Part shown: piece after piece, positions 15,737-24,380 of the stretch | Numbering within the stretch: position 1 is the first letter of the stretch | Layout: each line of letters opens with the position of its first letter | NCBI RefSeq assembly: GCF_900115435.1 | Contig: NZ_FOWK01000003.1 | Span: forward strand, 248,001-312,000 | DNA length: 64,000 bases | Source: Prevotella sp. tf2-5 | GTDB lineage: Bacteria > Bacteroidota > Bacteroidia > Bacteroidales > Bacteroidaceae | Reading direction: 5' to 3' | Made by a program: the position numbers and the translations under genes | The notes under the pieces: generated by a model | The model's input: the letters and a program-made list of their open reading frames with translations, nothing else | Database searches by the model: none | What the model was told of the DNA's origin: nothing

Positions 15737-15818
15737 CTGTCTCTATGTGTAAAAACAAAATAATCCTGCTATCCCTGCTATAATGTGGCTGAAATGCTGA
15801 TAAATAAAGGGCGGAGCC

Positions 15819-15881
15819 TGTAGCACAATCAGGATTTATCCTGCTACAATCGTGCTACAACCCTGCTACCATCCCCCTACC
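15819..15881. repeat. Palindrome plus 4 x 11-bp array
   Basis: TGTAG...CAGGAT-TT-ATCCTG-CTACA (15819-15848) overlaps the first of four 11-bp units at 15838-15848, 15849-15859, 15860-15870 and 15871-15881, consensus ATCCTGCTACA. The same palindrome-then-11-mers layout is seen at 62641-62703 with unrelated sequence. Confidence 0.8.
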
Positions 15882-15915
15882 AGATGACATTTTGAGACAA
15901 CGACTATTGTTTGAG

Positions 15916-15981
15916 CGGTTTGAAAACGGCTATAGGCGTTCAGTTGTTTGGCTGGAGCCGTTCAGTCGTTTGGCTATAGCC
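15916..15981. repeat. 3 x 22-bp array
   Basis: Units 15938-15959 and 15960-15981 share GTTCAGT-GTTTGGCT-AGCC. A degenerate unit at 15916-15937 keeps GGCTATAG in the same phase. Confidence 0.75.
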
Positions 15982-16149
15982 GAACGGTTGAAAGGATGCT
16001 TCTAACTCCCTCGAAGGGCGTACCTAATACCCCATCACCCGTAATCTGTTACCCCTGTGTAAGGCACCTTTAACGGCGGTCGGAGATATCGGAATGAGGG
16101 ATTGAATCAAATAAATTTGCATTCTCTTCACTAAATCGAAATTTTGCAC

Positions 16150-16157
16150 TACCTTTG
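16150..16157 (+). promoter_or_regulatory. -7 box of the small gene at 16176
   Basis: TACCTTTG. It overlaps an in-frame ATG at 16155, which therefore cannot be the start; the ATG at 16176 is preferred. Confidence 0.6.
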
Positions 16158-16175
16158 CAGGGACTAACGGAACAG

Positions 16176-16379
16176 ATGACGATGGAGAAAAAGAGACACG
16201 CATTACGAAAATTGCTGGAGGCTGTGGAGCACGAACTGTTGAGGAAGCCCAACAAGAAGACGCTTGACAGGCTCTCGTTGTTGGCTGGCTTTCAGGACTG
16301 GGAGTCGTTCCAGGAAGCCCTGCATGGTGAGGATGATGGAGAGTCGAACTACGAGGTAGGGGAGAAAGTCAAGAAATAA
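16176..16379 (+). CDS. Small helical protein, unknown function
   Basis: 67 aa from 16176 (MTMEKKRHALRKLLEAVEHELL). Predicted mostly alpha-helical and charged; the segment KKTLDRLSLLAGFQDWESFQEALHGE looks like a short helix-turn-helix-like or protein-interaction unit. No family recognised. It has its own promoter and a strong bidirectional terminator shared with rplS. Confidence 0.6.
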   Translation: MTMEKKRHALRKLLEAVEHELLRKPNKKTLDRLSLLAGFQDWESFQEALHGEDDGESNYEVGEKVKK

Positions 16380-16408
16380 AAAGAGACATCCACGGGGAAT
16401 GTCTCTTT
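16379..16408. terminator. Bidirectional terminator between the 67-aa gene and rplS
   Basis: AAAGAGACAT pairs with ATGTCTCTTT around a GC-rich loop; A- and T-tracts on either side allow function on both strands. Confidence 0.85.
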
Positions 16409-16431
16409 TTATGTTGTGCAGGTCGATGGGA

Positions 16432-16791
16432 TTACTCACCCACGTTGTGGCGCTTCTCCTTAATACGAGCAGCCTTACCAGTGAGCTTGCGCAGATAGTA
16501 AAGCTTAGCGCGACGAACCTTACCAACCTTGTTCACCTCAATGGAGTCGATGTTCGGAGACTCGATAGGGAAGATACGTTCTACACCTACGGTACCAGAC
16601 ATCTTGCGAACAGTGAAGCGTTTCTTCTCACCATGACCGCAGATCTTGATGACTACGCCACGATAGAGCTGGATACGCTCCTTGGAACCCTCGATAATTT
16701 TGTAAGCGACAGTGATGGTGTCACCAGCTTTGAACTCTGGGAACTTCTTGCCGGTTGCAAATGCTTCTTCAGCAACTTTAATTAGATCCAT
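16432..16791 (-). CDS. rplS: 50S ribosomal protein L19
   Basis: 119 aa, full length for L19. Recognised by [31 protein letters not shown], the [28 protein letters not shown] core and [22 protein letters not shown]19 sits at the 30S-50S interface of the ribosome. It is monocistronic here, with TACCTTTG at 16881-16888 and a leader of about 85 nt containing short complementary segments (CAGG...CCTG). An autoregulatory leader is possible but not shown. Confidence 0.98.
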   Translation of the reverse strand: MDLIKVAEEAFATGKKFPEFKAGDTITVAYKIIEGSKERIQLYRGVVIKICGHGEKKRFTVRKMSGTVGVERIFPIESPNIDSIEVNKVGKVRRAKLYYLRKLTGKAARIKEKRHNVGE

Positions 16792-16880
16792 TTCTTTTCT
16801 TATTAAATTGTTGTATCGTTCCTACGCAACATAACAGGCAACTCGTTACTTCCTGACAGCGATTACGCGGAAAGCGGGTG

Positions 16881-16888
16881 CAAAGGTA
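16881..16888 (-). promoter_or_regulatory. -7 box of rplS
   Basis: Minus-strand TACCTTTG, about 90 nt upstream of the rplS start. Confidence 0.65.
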
Positions 16889-17005
16889 CGAATAAGTAAG
16901 CAAACTACAAAATAAAATTTGATTTATTTGCATTTTTTTCGAACATGAGTCTTTTAAGCGAAGTTACAGGTTTGTACACAAAAGTGGGAAGTAGAAAGAG
17001 AATAA

Positions 17006-17037
17006 TTTGCTTGAAACATGTTTTTTTTGTACCTTTG
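17006..17037 (+). promoter_or_regulatory. Promoter of the split 5'-nucleotidase pair
   Basis: TTTG at 17006-17009 and TACCTTTG at 17030-17037, 20-nt spacer. Confidence 0.75.
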
Positions 17038-17055
17038 CCCATATAAGATAAGACA

Positions 17056-17814
17056 ATGACTAGGAATTTATGTGTTTTGACAGTGATAGCTGTGGTGATG
17101 GTATCATGCAAGAGCAGCTATCAGGTGGTTAACGTCGAACGCTCCCGTATCTTGGTGGACGCACGCTATGACTCGCATTACGATATGGAGGCATCGAGGT
17201 TCTTGGATACCTATAGACATGTGATTGACAGTATTACAAGTCCGGTGGTGGGGCATATGGCAAGGTATATGCATGTCCAGCGTCCTGAGAGTGAGTTGTC
17301 AAATTTGCTTGCTGACATCATGGTGTGGGCGGCAAAGGACTATGGGGAGCATGTCGACTTCGGTGTTTATAACATGGGAGGTATCCGTGCGGACTTACCG
17401 GCGGGTGCGGTAACCTATGGAGATGTGTTGGATATAGCTCCCTTTGAGAATAAAATAGCTTTTGCCACGCTATCTGGTGCTGACGTGTTGGAGCTGTTCT
17501 CGGAAATGGCATCCGTAGGTGGCGAGGGCGTCAGTCATGCCGTCAGGATGGTAATCACAAAGGACGGCAAACTGGTAAGTGCCGCCATCAACGGACAAGT
17601 TGTTGATCCTCAACGTGACTATCGGATTGCCACCATTGACTACCTGTTGGATGGAACGGACAAGATGTCGGCATTCCACAAGGCGAAGGATGTCAATTCT
17701 CCTCTGTCGGATGAGAACAACAGCCGGTTTGTTATCATGAACTATTTCCGTGAGATGGACCGACAGGGTAAGCTGGTGGATTCGCAAATGGAAGGAAGAG
17801 TCGTAGAACAATAG
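17056..17814 (+). CDS. 5'-nucleotidase C-terminal (substrate-binding) domain lipoprotein
   Basis: 252 aa. Lipoprotein signal with lipobox VMVSC (Cys about 18). The body matches the C-terminal domain of UshA-type 5'-nucleotidases: ELSNLLADIMVWAA, VDFGVYNMGGIRADLPAGAVTYGDVLDIAPFENKI in pieces, and DYRIATIDYLLDG. That domain binds the nucleotide base; the metal-dependent catalytic domain is absent and is encoded by the next gene, 19 bp downstream. The domain order is thus reversed relative to the usual single polypeptide. Confidence 0.88.
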   Translation: MTRNLCVLTVIAVVMVSCKSSYQVVNVERSRILVDARYDSHYDMEASRFLDTYRHVIDSITSPVVGHMARYMHVQRPESELSNLLADIMVWAAKDYGEHVDFGVYNMGGIRADLPAGAVTYGDVLDIAPFENKIAFATLSGADVLELFSEMASVGGEGVSHAVRMVITKDGKLVSAAINGQVVDPQRDYRIATIDYLLDGTDKMSAFHKAKDVNSPLSDENNSRFVIMNYFREMDRQGKLVDSQMEGRVVEQ

Positions 17815-17833
17815 ATAACTTAAGATTTCAAGT

Positions 17834-18682
17834 ATGAGGCGTGTACATATTCTCTTTTTCTTTTTACTTTTATTACCTTTAACGGTTTCGGGTCAAAAAC
17901 AGAAACAGTTGGTTGTCCTGCATACCAACGACATCCATAGTACGATTGTCCCCATCAACAGTCAACTGCCTGACACGATGAAGGCAGGTAGGGCAGGTGC
18001 CTTGCGTTGTATCGAAATGCTGAAAGAAGAGCGGGAGAAATGTCCGGACCTTTTGTTGTTTGACAGTGGTGATTTCTTTCAGGGGTCTTCCTATTATACC
18101 TTTTTCAAAGGTGAGGTCGAGATCGGAATGATGAACCGGATGGGGTATGATGCTGTGACCATAGGTAATCATGAGTTCGATTTTGGGGTAGAGGAAATGG
18201 CTCGTGTGTTCCGTCTTGCCACATTCCCCATCGTCTGTGCCAATTATGATTTTACGGGAACCCCTTGTGAGGGATTGGTGAAACCTTATGTCATCATAAA
18301 ACGTAACGGGTTGAGAATCGGGGTGTTCGGGGTGTCCCCCAAGTTGGAAGGACTGGTTGCTGCCAGGAATTGCGTAGGTGTGAAGTATCTGGATCCGGGG
18401 GAAACCGCCTTGAAGACGGCAACGATGCTGAAGAAGGAAAAGAAATGTGATGTGGTCATCTGTCTCTCTCATCTGGGATGGAACAGTAACCGTGGGGAGG
18501 ACGACCAGTATATGGTTCCTCGCAGTCGTTATATTGACCTTGTCTTAGGAGGACATACTCATACTTATTTTAAGAAGTTAGAGTATCTGACTGATATGGA
18601 TGGCAAACAGGTACCTGTCGACCAGAACGGGAAACATGCGATTTTCGTGGGAAAGATGATCCTAAACTTAATAAAAAAGTAG
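17834..18682 (+). CDS. 5'-nucleotidase N-terminal metallophosphatase domain
   Basis: 282 aa. Signal peptide ending near VSGQ. Calcineurin-like metallophosphatase motifs in order: LHTNDIHST (D-x-H), DSGDFFQGS (GD), IGNHEFDFG (GNHE), CLSHLGWNS and GGHTHTYF (GHxH). These ligate the dinuclear metal centre of UshA-type nucleotidases. The C-terminal substrate domain is missing, but the partner gene just upstream encodes it. The two products probably assemble in the periplasm to dephosphorylate nucleotides or a similar phosphate ester. Confidence 0.92.
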   Translation: MRRVHILFFFLLLLPLTVSGQKQKQLVVLHTNDIHSTIVPINSQLPDTMKAGRAGALRCIEMLKEEREKCPDLLLFDSGDFFQGSSYYTFFKGEVEIGMMNRMGYDAVTIGNHEFDFGVEEMARVFRLATFPIVCANYDFTGTPCEGLVKPYVIIKRNGLRIGVFGVSPKLEGLVAARNCVGVKYLDPGETALKTATMLKKEKKCDVVICLSHLGWNSNRGEDDQYMVPRSRYIDLVLGGHTHTYFKKLEYLTDMDGKQVPVDQNGKHAIFVGKMILNLIKK

Positions 18683-18694
18683 GCGTTTGACGCT

Positions 18695-19444
18695 TTACTC
18701 GAAATAGAAAGAGAGCATAATCATTTTCGATTGTGCACTGCTGACACTACCCGCATAGGCTCGTTTGTTGGCGTCGCGCAACTCATTGATATGGTTGGTG
18801 TTGAGACTGTTTCCCAAACCATAGCAGAACTTCAGCTCAGGAATGAGTTTGAAAAAAGGTAAGTAGAAATCACAACCAATACCTACTTCTATCATCGACG
18901 AGAAACGTTTCAAGGCGATATAGTCGTCATCACCACCTGTGAGGTTGATCATCCCACTGATACCGGCAGAGATGAAAGGACGGTAGTTGTTGAAGCGGGG
19001 AGCACTGAACTTAATGTTCACAGGTAATCCGACATATGTGTTTTTAAGGTCTTGTGTTACTTTATGGGGATTACCTTCCTCATCCAAATCGGTCATGTTG
19101 ATGAAACTGAGATGCTTGGCACCAAAATGCATGGATGGGGAGAAACGTAAAGCGAAGTTCTCATGAAGGCGTAATTCCGCAAGAACACCTACGGAGAACC
19201 CAGGATTCCACTTATCTGCATCTGTCATAATCAGGTAATCGTTGACATTCCCCTCCTCGTCGACAATTGTCTGTAAACCAACGTTCTCAAACTCAATGTC
19301 TTGCAAGTGGGTGCCTACTACGATACCAAAATGCAAAGGGCGCAAGTCGATGTAGGGCTTGTGCTGTACACGACGCTGTTGGGCTTGTGCGTAAAGAGCA
19401 CCGACAAACAACAGCATCAGGAGTATAAACCGTTTCTTATTCAC
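18695..19444 (-). CDS. porT: PorT-family outer-membrane beta-barrel protein
   Basis: 249 aa. Signal peptide about 1-21 (ending YAQAQ), then alternating amphipathic strands ending in SKMIMLSFYFE with a terminal aromatic/charged pair typical of outer-membrane barrels. DLRPLHFGIVVGTHLQDIEF, FALRFSPSMHFGAKHL, YVGLPVNIKFSA and YRPFISAGISG match the PorT family, which in Porphyromonas is needed for type IX secretion. Homologues also occur in species without full T9SS, so the symbol is by family resemblance. Confidence 0.75.
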   Translation of the reverse strand: MNKKRFILLMLLFVGALYAQAQQRRVQHKPYIDLRPLHFGIVVGTHLQDIEFENVGLQTIVDEEGNVNDYLIMTDADKWNPGFSVGVLAELRLHENFALRFSPSMHFGAKHLSFINMTDLDEEGNPHKVTQDLKNTYVGLPVNIKFSAPRFNNYRPFISAGISGMINLTGGDDDYIALKRFSSMIEVGIGCDFYLPFFKLIPELKFCYGLGNSLNTNHINELRDANKRAYAGSVSSAQSKMIMLSFYFE

Positions 19445-19543
19445 ATTAAATATAACGTAGGAAGAAAGCCCTTTATTATTTCGACGTCGTATAAATTATG
19501 AAAATATTCTACCCATAGTTAGGTATATATCGAAAAATATTCC

Positions 19544-19551
19544 TATCTTTG
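19544..19551 (+). promoter_or_regulatory. -7 box of the ferredoxin gene
   Basis: TATCTTTG, 49 nt upstream of the ATG at 19601. Confidence 0.6.
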
Positions 19552-19600
19552 CATCATAAATAATGAGTATTTAGTATTAACTTTTTAAACGAAAAGAATT

Positions 19601-19771
19601 ATGGCATACGTAATTGGTGACGACTGCATCGCATGTGGAACATGTATCGATGAGTGCCCCGCAGGAGCTATCTCTGAGGGCGATAAGTATTCTATCAACC
19701 CTGATGTTTGCACAGAGTGCGGCACATGTGCTGACGTTTGTCCGTCAGAGGCTATCAGCCTTCCTGCATAA
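19601..19771 (+). CDS. 2[4Fe-4S] ferredoxin
   Basis: 56 aa: two CxxCxxCxxxCP clusters, DCIACGTCIDECPAGAI and VCTECGTCADVCPSEAI, each binding one [4Fe-4S] centre. Length and spacing are those of clostridial-type bacterial ferredoxins, low-potential electron carriers in the cytoplasm. Monocistronic, with its own promoter and a strong terminator. Confidence 0.97.
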   Translation: MAYVIGDDCIACGTCIDECPAGAISEGDKYSINPDVCTECGTCADVCPSEAISLPA

Positions 19772-19798
19772 AGCAAGGCAATGTTAGTAAGAACATAG

Positions 19799-19825
19799 GG
19801 CTTTCCCATAAGGAAAGCCTTTTTT
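19799..19825 (+). terminator. Terminator of the ferredoxin gene
   Basis: GGCTTTCC-CATA-GGAAAGCC-type hairpin followed by T6. It also touches the stop codon of the converging kinase gene and may serve both. Confidence 0.88.
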
Positions 19826-21860
19826 ATGCTTCGTCGGGAATGGTGAAAACGAAGCGCGCACCTCCTTGATAACTGGTGTCAAGGTAAATGTTACCACCCA
19901 GACGAAGGGCAATACTGCGGGCTACACTGAGTCCGATACCCGTTCCTTCGTAGTAGGGATCCAGTTGGAAGAACTCTTCGAAGATATGCTCTGCCTCGTA
20001 TGGTGGGATGCCGATACCCGTATCTGTGACCGTATAGACTACCATATGGTTTTTTGTGTCGAGGGTGATACTTAGCTCAATACTTCCTTGTTTAGTAAAC
20101 TTGACAGCATTGTTCAATAGTAATGCGAGGGCACGGGAAGCTGCTTGGAAATTGGTGCGTATGATCTTTTCAACGGAAGGATTGTATTCCAGATGGAAAG
20201 TGACATGTTTGGCATTGGGGATGTCTGACTTTTCAACTGCCTGAGTGGCAATATGAACGGTGGTCATTTTATCGGAACGTTCGATGATACTCTTGCTGTG
20301 CATATCAGAGAGTTCCAGCATTTTGTTGACCAGTTCGATAATCCGGTTTGTGTTCTTGGTGATACGCTCGTTGATATCCTTGCGCTCCTCTTGTGACAAT
20401 TCAGAATCTGTCGAAGTTAAGACCTGTGTGAAACCACTGAGGACGTTTAGGGGAGTGCGGATCTCATGGGAAATCTGTTGGATAAAGTCTGTCTTCATGC
20501 GTGATGATTCTTCCGCACGAGCGTTGGCGTTGGTTAGCTCTTTGTTTTTCTGTTGCAACTCCTTATTCTTGTCTGACAACTTTTTGGCATTGCGGAGACG
20601 GAGTAGGGTGATGATGACAAAAGAGATAAGAATGAGCAGAATAGCGATGAATACCGCGATATAACGTTGATATTTCAGCATTGACTGTTGCTCGGAAATC
20701 TGTTTTTCCTTCTCTTGTGTCTCATACATGATAGCTAACTCTGCTGCATTATGTAGTTGCTCATAGGTATAGATGGAGTCGATGGAGTTGACGACACGTT
20801 CTGCCATTTGGAGAGCTTGTTCCGAATGTCCGGTCTTGATATAAGCTTTCAGGTAAGGGGTAAGGTAGGACTTCAGATAATATAATGACAGGGGGATATC
20901 CCACGACTGGATAACGGAGTCGACTTTAGGAATCAGTAGTGCTAAGTCGTCCCATCGCTCGGCAAGTTGGAGGTATTCATAATGCTCAATAAGTCCTTGA
21001 CTGGTTTTAGAATAGTTGGTACCTATAAAACGCTGGTATGCCTGTCTGGCATCAGCGCGCTGCCCTGTCTTTACATATACAAGGGCTTTGTGGGTGTCAA
21101 GACCTGCTGAGAATTCTTCAGCGGTGGTCGCAGGACACTCTGGAGAGACGGACAAATGATTGATGGCTTCCTCGGCTTGTGGTAACCACTCTTTTGCCTC
21201 CACAAACTGTTCGGTACTTGTATAGGCATCAATGATATTATAAGTGATTCTTGCCCAAGTATAGAGATTGTCGAACGTGGGTCTTTTGTTGGCAATCTCT
21301 TTAAGGGTTTTCCATGCTTGTGTGAAATTCTTTTTGGCTTCTTGGTAATGCCCTAATTGCATCTCACTATATCCGATGTCATGGAGTAGGATAGCTGACC
21401 AATATTGTCCTTCTTGTGTGGTGTCTTTCTGAACAATGGAATAGGCTTCTGTTGCTGTCTTGACGGCACCATCCTGGTCACCTTTGACAGTGAGGATAGT
21501 TGAAAGTTGGTCGGACACGAAATAGTAGAGTGAGGGACGATCCTTATATAGCTCGTTAGTGGTAAGTGCCCTCTTGTAATAGAGCTCTGCAGTGAGCTCT
21601 TGTCCTAATCTATAATGAATCTGTCCCCGGAAGTAGTTGGCTTTATACTCTGGTAGGAGATGTTGGTCCTTGAGACTGTCTATCAAGAGGAGGGCGCTAT
21701 CCATATCCTTGTCAATTAAAGCTTGGATGATGGAGTCTTGCTCGCTCTTAAGGGTACTTCTATTGGAAACTTGCTTGTCATGGGATTGACAGGATGTTAA
21801 TGTGATACTCATTACACCCCAAATCCCAAATACAAATAGTGTGAGTTTCCTCAGATTCAT
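19824..21860 (-). CDS. TPR lipoprotein sensor histidine kinase
   Basis: 678 aa from 21860 (MNLRKLTLFVFG); a longer in-frame start at 21887 falls in the upstream terminator region. Lipoprotein signal with lipobox TLTSC (Cys24). Residues about 40-385 carry TPR repeats in the periplasm, a membrane helix spans about 400-421, followed by a coiled-coil, HisKA with FIQQISHEIRTPLN (H465), and HATPase_c with N-box ALALLLNNAVKF, G1 DTGIGIPP and G2 GTGIGLSV. No receiver or HTH domain and no response regulator beside it, so its partner is elsewhere. Confidence 0.9.
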   Translation of the reverse strand: MNLRKLTLFVFGIWGVMSITLTSCQSHDKQVSNRSTLKSEQDSIIQALIDKDMDSALLLIDSLKDQHLLPEYKANYFRGQIHYRLGQELTAELYYKRALTTNELYKDRPSLYYFVSDQLSTILTVKGDQDGAVKTATEAYSIVQKDTTQEGQYWSAILLHDIGYSEMQLGHYQEAKKNFTQAWKTLKEIANKRPTFDNLYTWARITYNIIDAYTSTEQFVEAKEWLPQAEEAINHLSVSPECPATTAEEFSAGLDTHKALVYVKTGQRADARQAYQRFIGTNYSKTSQGLIEHYEYLQLAERWDDLALLIPKVDSVIQSWDIPLSLYYLKSYLTPYLKAYIKTGHSEQALQMAERVVNSIDSIYTYEQLHNAAELAIMYETQEKEKQISEQQSMLKYQRYIAVFIAILLILISFVIITLLRLRNAKKLSDKNKELQQKNKELTNANARAEESSRMKTDFIQQISHEIRTPLNVLSGFTQVLTSTDSELSQEERKDINERITKNTNRIIELVNKMLELSDMHSKSIIERSDKMTTVHIATQAVEKSDIPNAKHVTFHLEYNPSVEKIIRTNFQAASRALALLLNNAVKFTKQGSIELSITLDTKNHMVVYTVTDTGIGIPPYEAEHIFEEFFQLDPYYEGTGIGLSVARSIALRLGGNIYLDTSYQGGARFVFTIPDEA

Positions 21861-21872
21861 GTTTGTTGAATG

Positions 21873-21909
21873 AAAAAAGGGGCGCAAGCCAATACTTGCG
21901 CTCCTTTTT
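21873..21909 (-). terminator. Terminator of the TonB operon
   Basis: GCGCAAG-N6-CTTGCGC hairpin with an A-tract at its left end (T-tract on the minus strand), between the stop of the TPR gene (21920) and the start of the kinase gene (21860). Confidence 0.8.
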
Positions 21910-21919
21910 ATAGTGATGT

Positions 21920-23347
21920 TTACTTCAATGCCTGAATCTCCAGTGCAGCCTTATATTCTGGGTCAATCTGGAGGATCTTCTCTGCGAATGCCTTTGCACC
22001 ATCCACATTCTTATTAATGTATGCGTTGAACATCAGATAGTGATAGGCAGTCTTCAGCATGGTGTCTTGACCTTTAGTACGGTCGTTACGCCCACTCAGC
22101 AAGGAGGCTAGCTTCTCATAATAAGGCTTGGCAAGTGCTTTCTCCATATTATTGTCGAGCTTGTTGTTGAGGTTGGCACGCATATAGGTGGAATAAACCT
22201 CCTGAGTCGGATATTTCTGGATGAGTGCAGCATAGACCTCGTCAGCCTTCTTGATCATCTCTATCTTCTTGGCGGGATCTGCAGAGGCATCACCTTCCTT
22301 CGTGTAAATATTGGCAAGTCCTTCTTCATCATCGTAGGTCAGGTCTTTCTTGGCGGCAAGCATCTGCTTGTAATAATCGGTAGCCTTGGTATAGTCTTTG
22401 TTCTTCAGGTAGGCGTCAGAGAGGGTCTTTAGAATAGCCCATTTCTTAATCATAGAAGAGTCGTTGACCAGAACAAGAGCTTTGTCATATTCGCTGAACG
22501 CATTCTGCTGTTCGCCTAAAGCGTCATAAATCAAAGCAGAATAATAGTGGTCGTACTCAGAGAACTTGGCACTATCAGTCTCATTGAAATATCTGTGGAT
22601 ATACCCCTTGGCGGCTTCGTAGTTCTTCAACTCATAGTTGCTGAACATGGCAAGACGGGTAAAGGTGGCATTGCGAGGCTTGTCTTTCAGACCCTGCTCA
22701 CAGGCTGCCAACGCATCCTCAAAGTGACCCTGGAAATAGCTGGCACGGGCGAACTCATTCAGATAGCTCTTGTCCAACTGGTCGATGGGCACTTTCTTAA
22801 ACTCGTTGTAGGCATTCTTCTCGTCGCCAGCAACCATGAAAATGTGTCCCTTGATAGCGTCAACATTCACCTCAGGACAATTTGCTTTTAACTCATCGAG
22901 CTTCTGAGCGGCACCTTTGGGGTCAATCTTACGGTAAACCATGGCATATTTACGATATGCCTCGGCAAGTTTCTTATCATAGTAAATGGCATTGTCGTAA
23001 TATGCGGCAGCACCACCACCATCGTCTGCAAGGGCAGCGATGTCTCCCAGCAGCACATAAGCAGGTGCGTATTTGTTCTTGGAGGCATCCAGTGCAAACT
23101 GAGCATATTCATGGGCACGTGCAGTATCTTTTGCCTCATAGAACGCACGACCTATGGCGAGCAAGTTCTCTGGATTCTTCCTGTTTGCCTTGTAGAAAGG
23201 CTTCATCTGCTTGTCGAGATCAGCGGGTTTACTACTAATAATCTTTTTTACGGCATCAACGTCGGCCTTGGAACCGTCCTGTGCCATCACTGGAGTGCCG
23301 AATCCTATCATCAGCGCTCCCATCACGAGGTATTTAATTGCTTTCAT
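21920..23347 (-). CDS. Exported TPR protein of the TonB operon
   Basis: 475 aa. Signal peptide about 1-22 (ending PVMAQ). The mature part is almost entirely TPR-like helical repeats (for example YAPAYVLLGDIAALADDGG, KLAEAYRKYAMVYRKIDPKG, AFSEYDKALVLVND). No catalytic motif. Last gene of the exbB-exbD-exbD-tonB-lipoprotein group, 73 bp after the lipoprotein gene and followed by a terminator. A periplasmic scaffold for the TonB machinery is a reasonable inference. Confidence 0.82.
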   Translation of the reverse strand: MKAIKYLVMGALMIGFGTPVMAQDGSKADVDAVKKIISSKPADLDKQMKPFYKANRKNPENLLAIGRAFYEAKDTARAHEYAQFALDASKNKYAPAYVLLGDIAALADDGGGAAAYYDNAIYYDKKLAEAYRKYAMVYRKIDPKGAAQKLDELKANCPEVNVDAIKGHIFMVAGDEKNAYNEFKKVPIDQLDKSYLNEFARASYFQGHFEDALAACEQGLKDKPRNATFTRLAMFSNYELKNYEAAKGYIHRYFNETDSAKFSEYDHYYSALIYDALGEQQNAFSEYDKALVLVNDSSMIKKWAILKTLSDAYLKNKDYTKATDYYKQMLAAKKDLTYDDEEGLANIYTKEGDASADPAKKIEMIKKADEVYAALIQKYPTQEVYSTYMRANLNNKLDNNMEKALAKPYYEKLASLLSGRNDRTKGQDTMLKTAYHYLMFNAYINKNVDGAKAFAEKILQIDPEYKAALEIQALK

Positions 23348-23420
23348 AATTCTTTTTTTATTAAAGTTAAACTTCTAAATTCTTTTCTCTATCATTATGA
23401 CGTGAATACGCCCATTTGGT

Positions 23421-24377
23421 TTATTCTTTATTGACAATAACCTGTCGGACATTCATATTTGCTGTACGAGGCAAGAGACCTGAACGGAGGATAATCATTT
23501 GTCCCTTGGGTAGCTGACAGTAATGTGCGAAGGCTGACGGAGTACCATTACGGGTATCATTTAATAACGCATAGATGGTGCGACGTAATGGGTAATTGCC
23601 ATTATATAAATAATATTGATAGGGCTTCCAACTGTTTGCCTTGGTGGCTGAGTCAAGTTTTGAGACCCCCATCACTGTTATGTTCTTTTTAAAGGTGACA
23701 TTCGTGGTATCACGCTTGTCATTTAACCAGTTGGAACCGATAATACCGAGGGAATTCTTGTGGTTCTCCACATAATCGATTACTGCTGCACTGGTCTTGA
23801 CGGCTCCGATGTTGGGATTAGTGAACTCTTTCCCTCCAAGGATGGAGTCCACACACCAGCGAACCGTACTGGATAATGGATTGTCGAAAACGACATCAAT
23901 AGCTCCCAATTTGGAACTGGGATAGATTTCGCCCCATTGGGTTACCTCTCCACGAAGTACACGTGCAAAATCCTTAATGGTAATGCAAGTGTCGGGATTG
24001 GAATTGTTGACGATAATAGAGAGACCGTCGTAGGCGATGGGAATCGCACGGGGCAGGAACTTCTGGTCTTGCAGACTCTTCTTCTCCTTCGCAGTGAAGT
24101 CACGGGTGGTGAAAGCAAGCCATGTCTCTTGTTTCATCAGTTTTGCAACGGCGTCCTGCTCGTTCATATATTCTACACCAATCGTGTCTAAACGCTGGCT
24201 GTTGAAATAGAAGAGCTCTTCGTCTAGAATAGGATAGAAACTCTCATCAGCTACGATTTTTTCAGCGGCCTTCAGATATGCTTCCTCCTTTTCAGGATTA
24301 GGCTTGCTCCCACATGATGGGAGCAAGCCTAAGATAAGTGTTAATCCAACGAGTTTGTTGAATACGCTCTTCGTCAT
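23421..24377 (-). CDS. PstS-like substrate-binding lipoprotein
   Basis: 318 aa. Lipobox LLPSC with Cys about 22. Periplasmic binding protein of the PstS/PBP-like type: KFLPRAIPIAYDGLSIIVN, ITIKDFARVLRGEVTQWGE, FDNPLSSTVRWCVDSILGG and NSLGIIGSNWLND fit the phosphate-binding family pattern. No PstC/A/B transporter genes are nearby; it lies 3 bp after tonB. It may therefore sense or deliver a ligand to the TonB system rather than serve an ABC importer. Confidence 0.82.
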   Translation of the reverse strand: MTKSVFNKLVGLTLILGLLPSCGSKPNPEKEEAYLKAAEKIVADESFYPILDEELFYFNSQRLDTIGVEYMNEQDAVAKLMKQETWLAFTTRDFTAKEKKSLQDQKFLPRAIPIAYDGLSIIVNNSNPDTCITIKDFARVLRGEVTQWGEIYPSSKLGAIDVVFDNPLSSTVRWCVDSILGGKEFTNPNIGAVKTSAAVIDYVENHKNSLGIIGSNWLNDKRDTTNVTFKKNITVMGVSKLDSATKANSWKPYQYYLYNGNYPLRRTIYALLNDTRNGTPSAFAHYCQLPKGQMIILRSGLLPRTANMNVRQVIVNKE

Positions 24378-24380
24378 AGA

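Larger units (their letters stand above)
15285..16175. other. 891-bp spacer rich in RNA and repeat signals
   Basis: No convincing protein gene. From left to right it holds a minus-strand promoter (15310-15317), a promoter, structured transcript and terminator (15435-15736), an 11-bp repeat array with a palindrome (15819-15881), three 22-bp units (15916-15981), plain sequence, and the promoter of the small gene at 16176. Confidence 0.7.
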
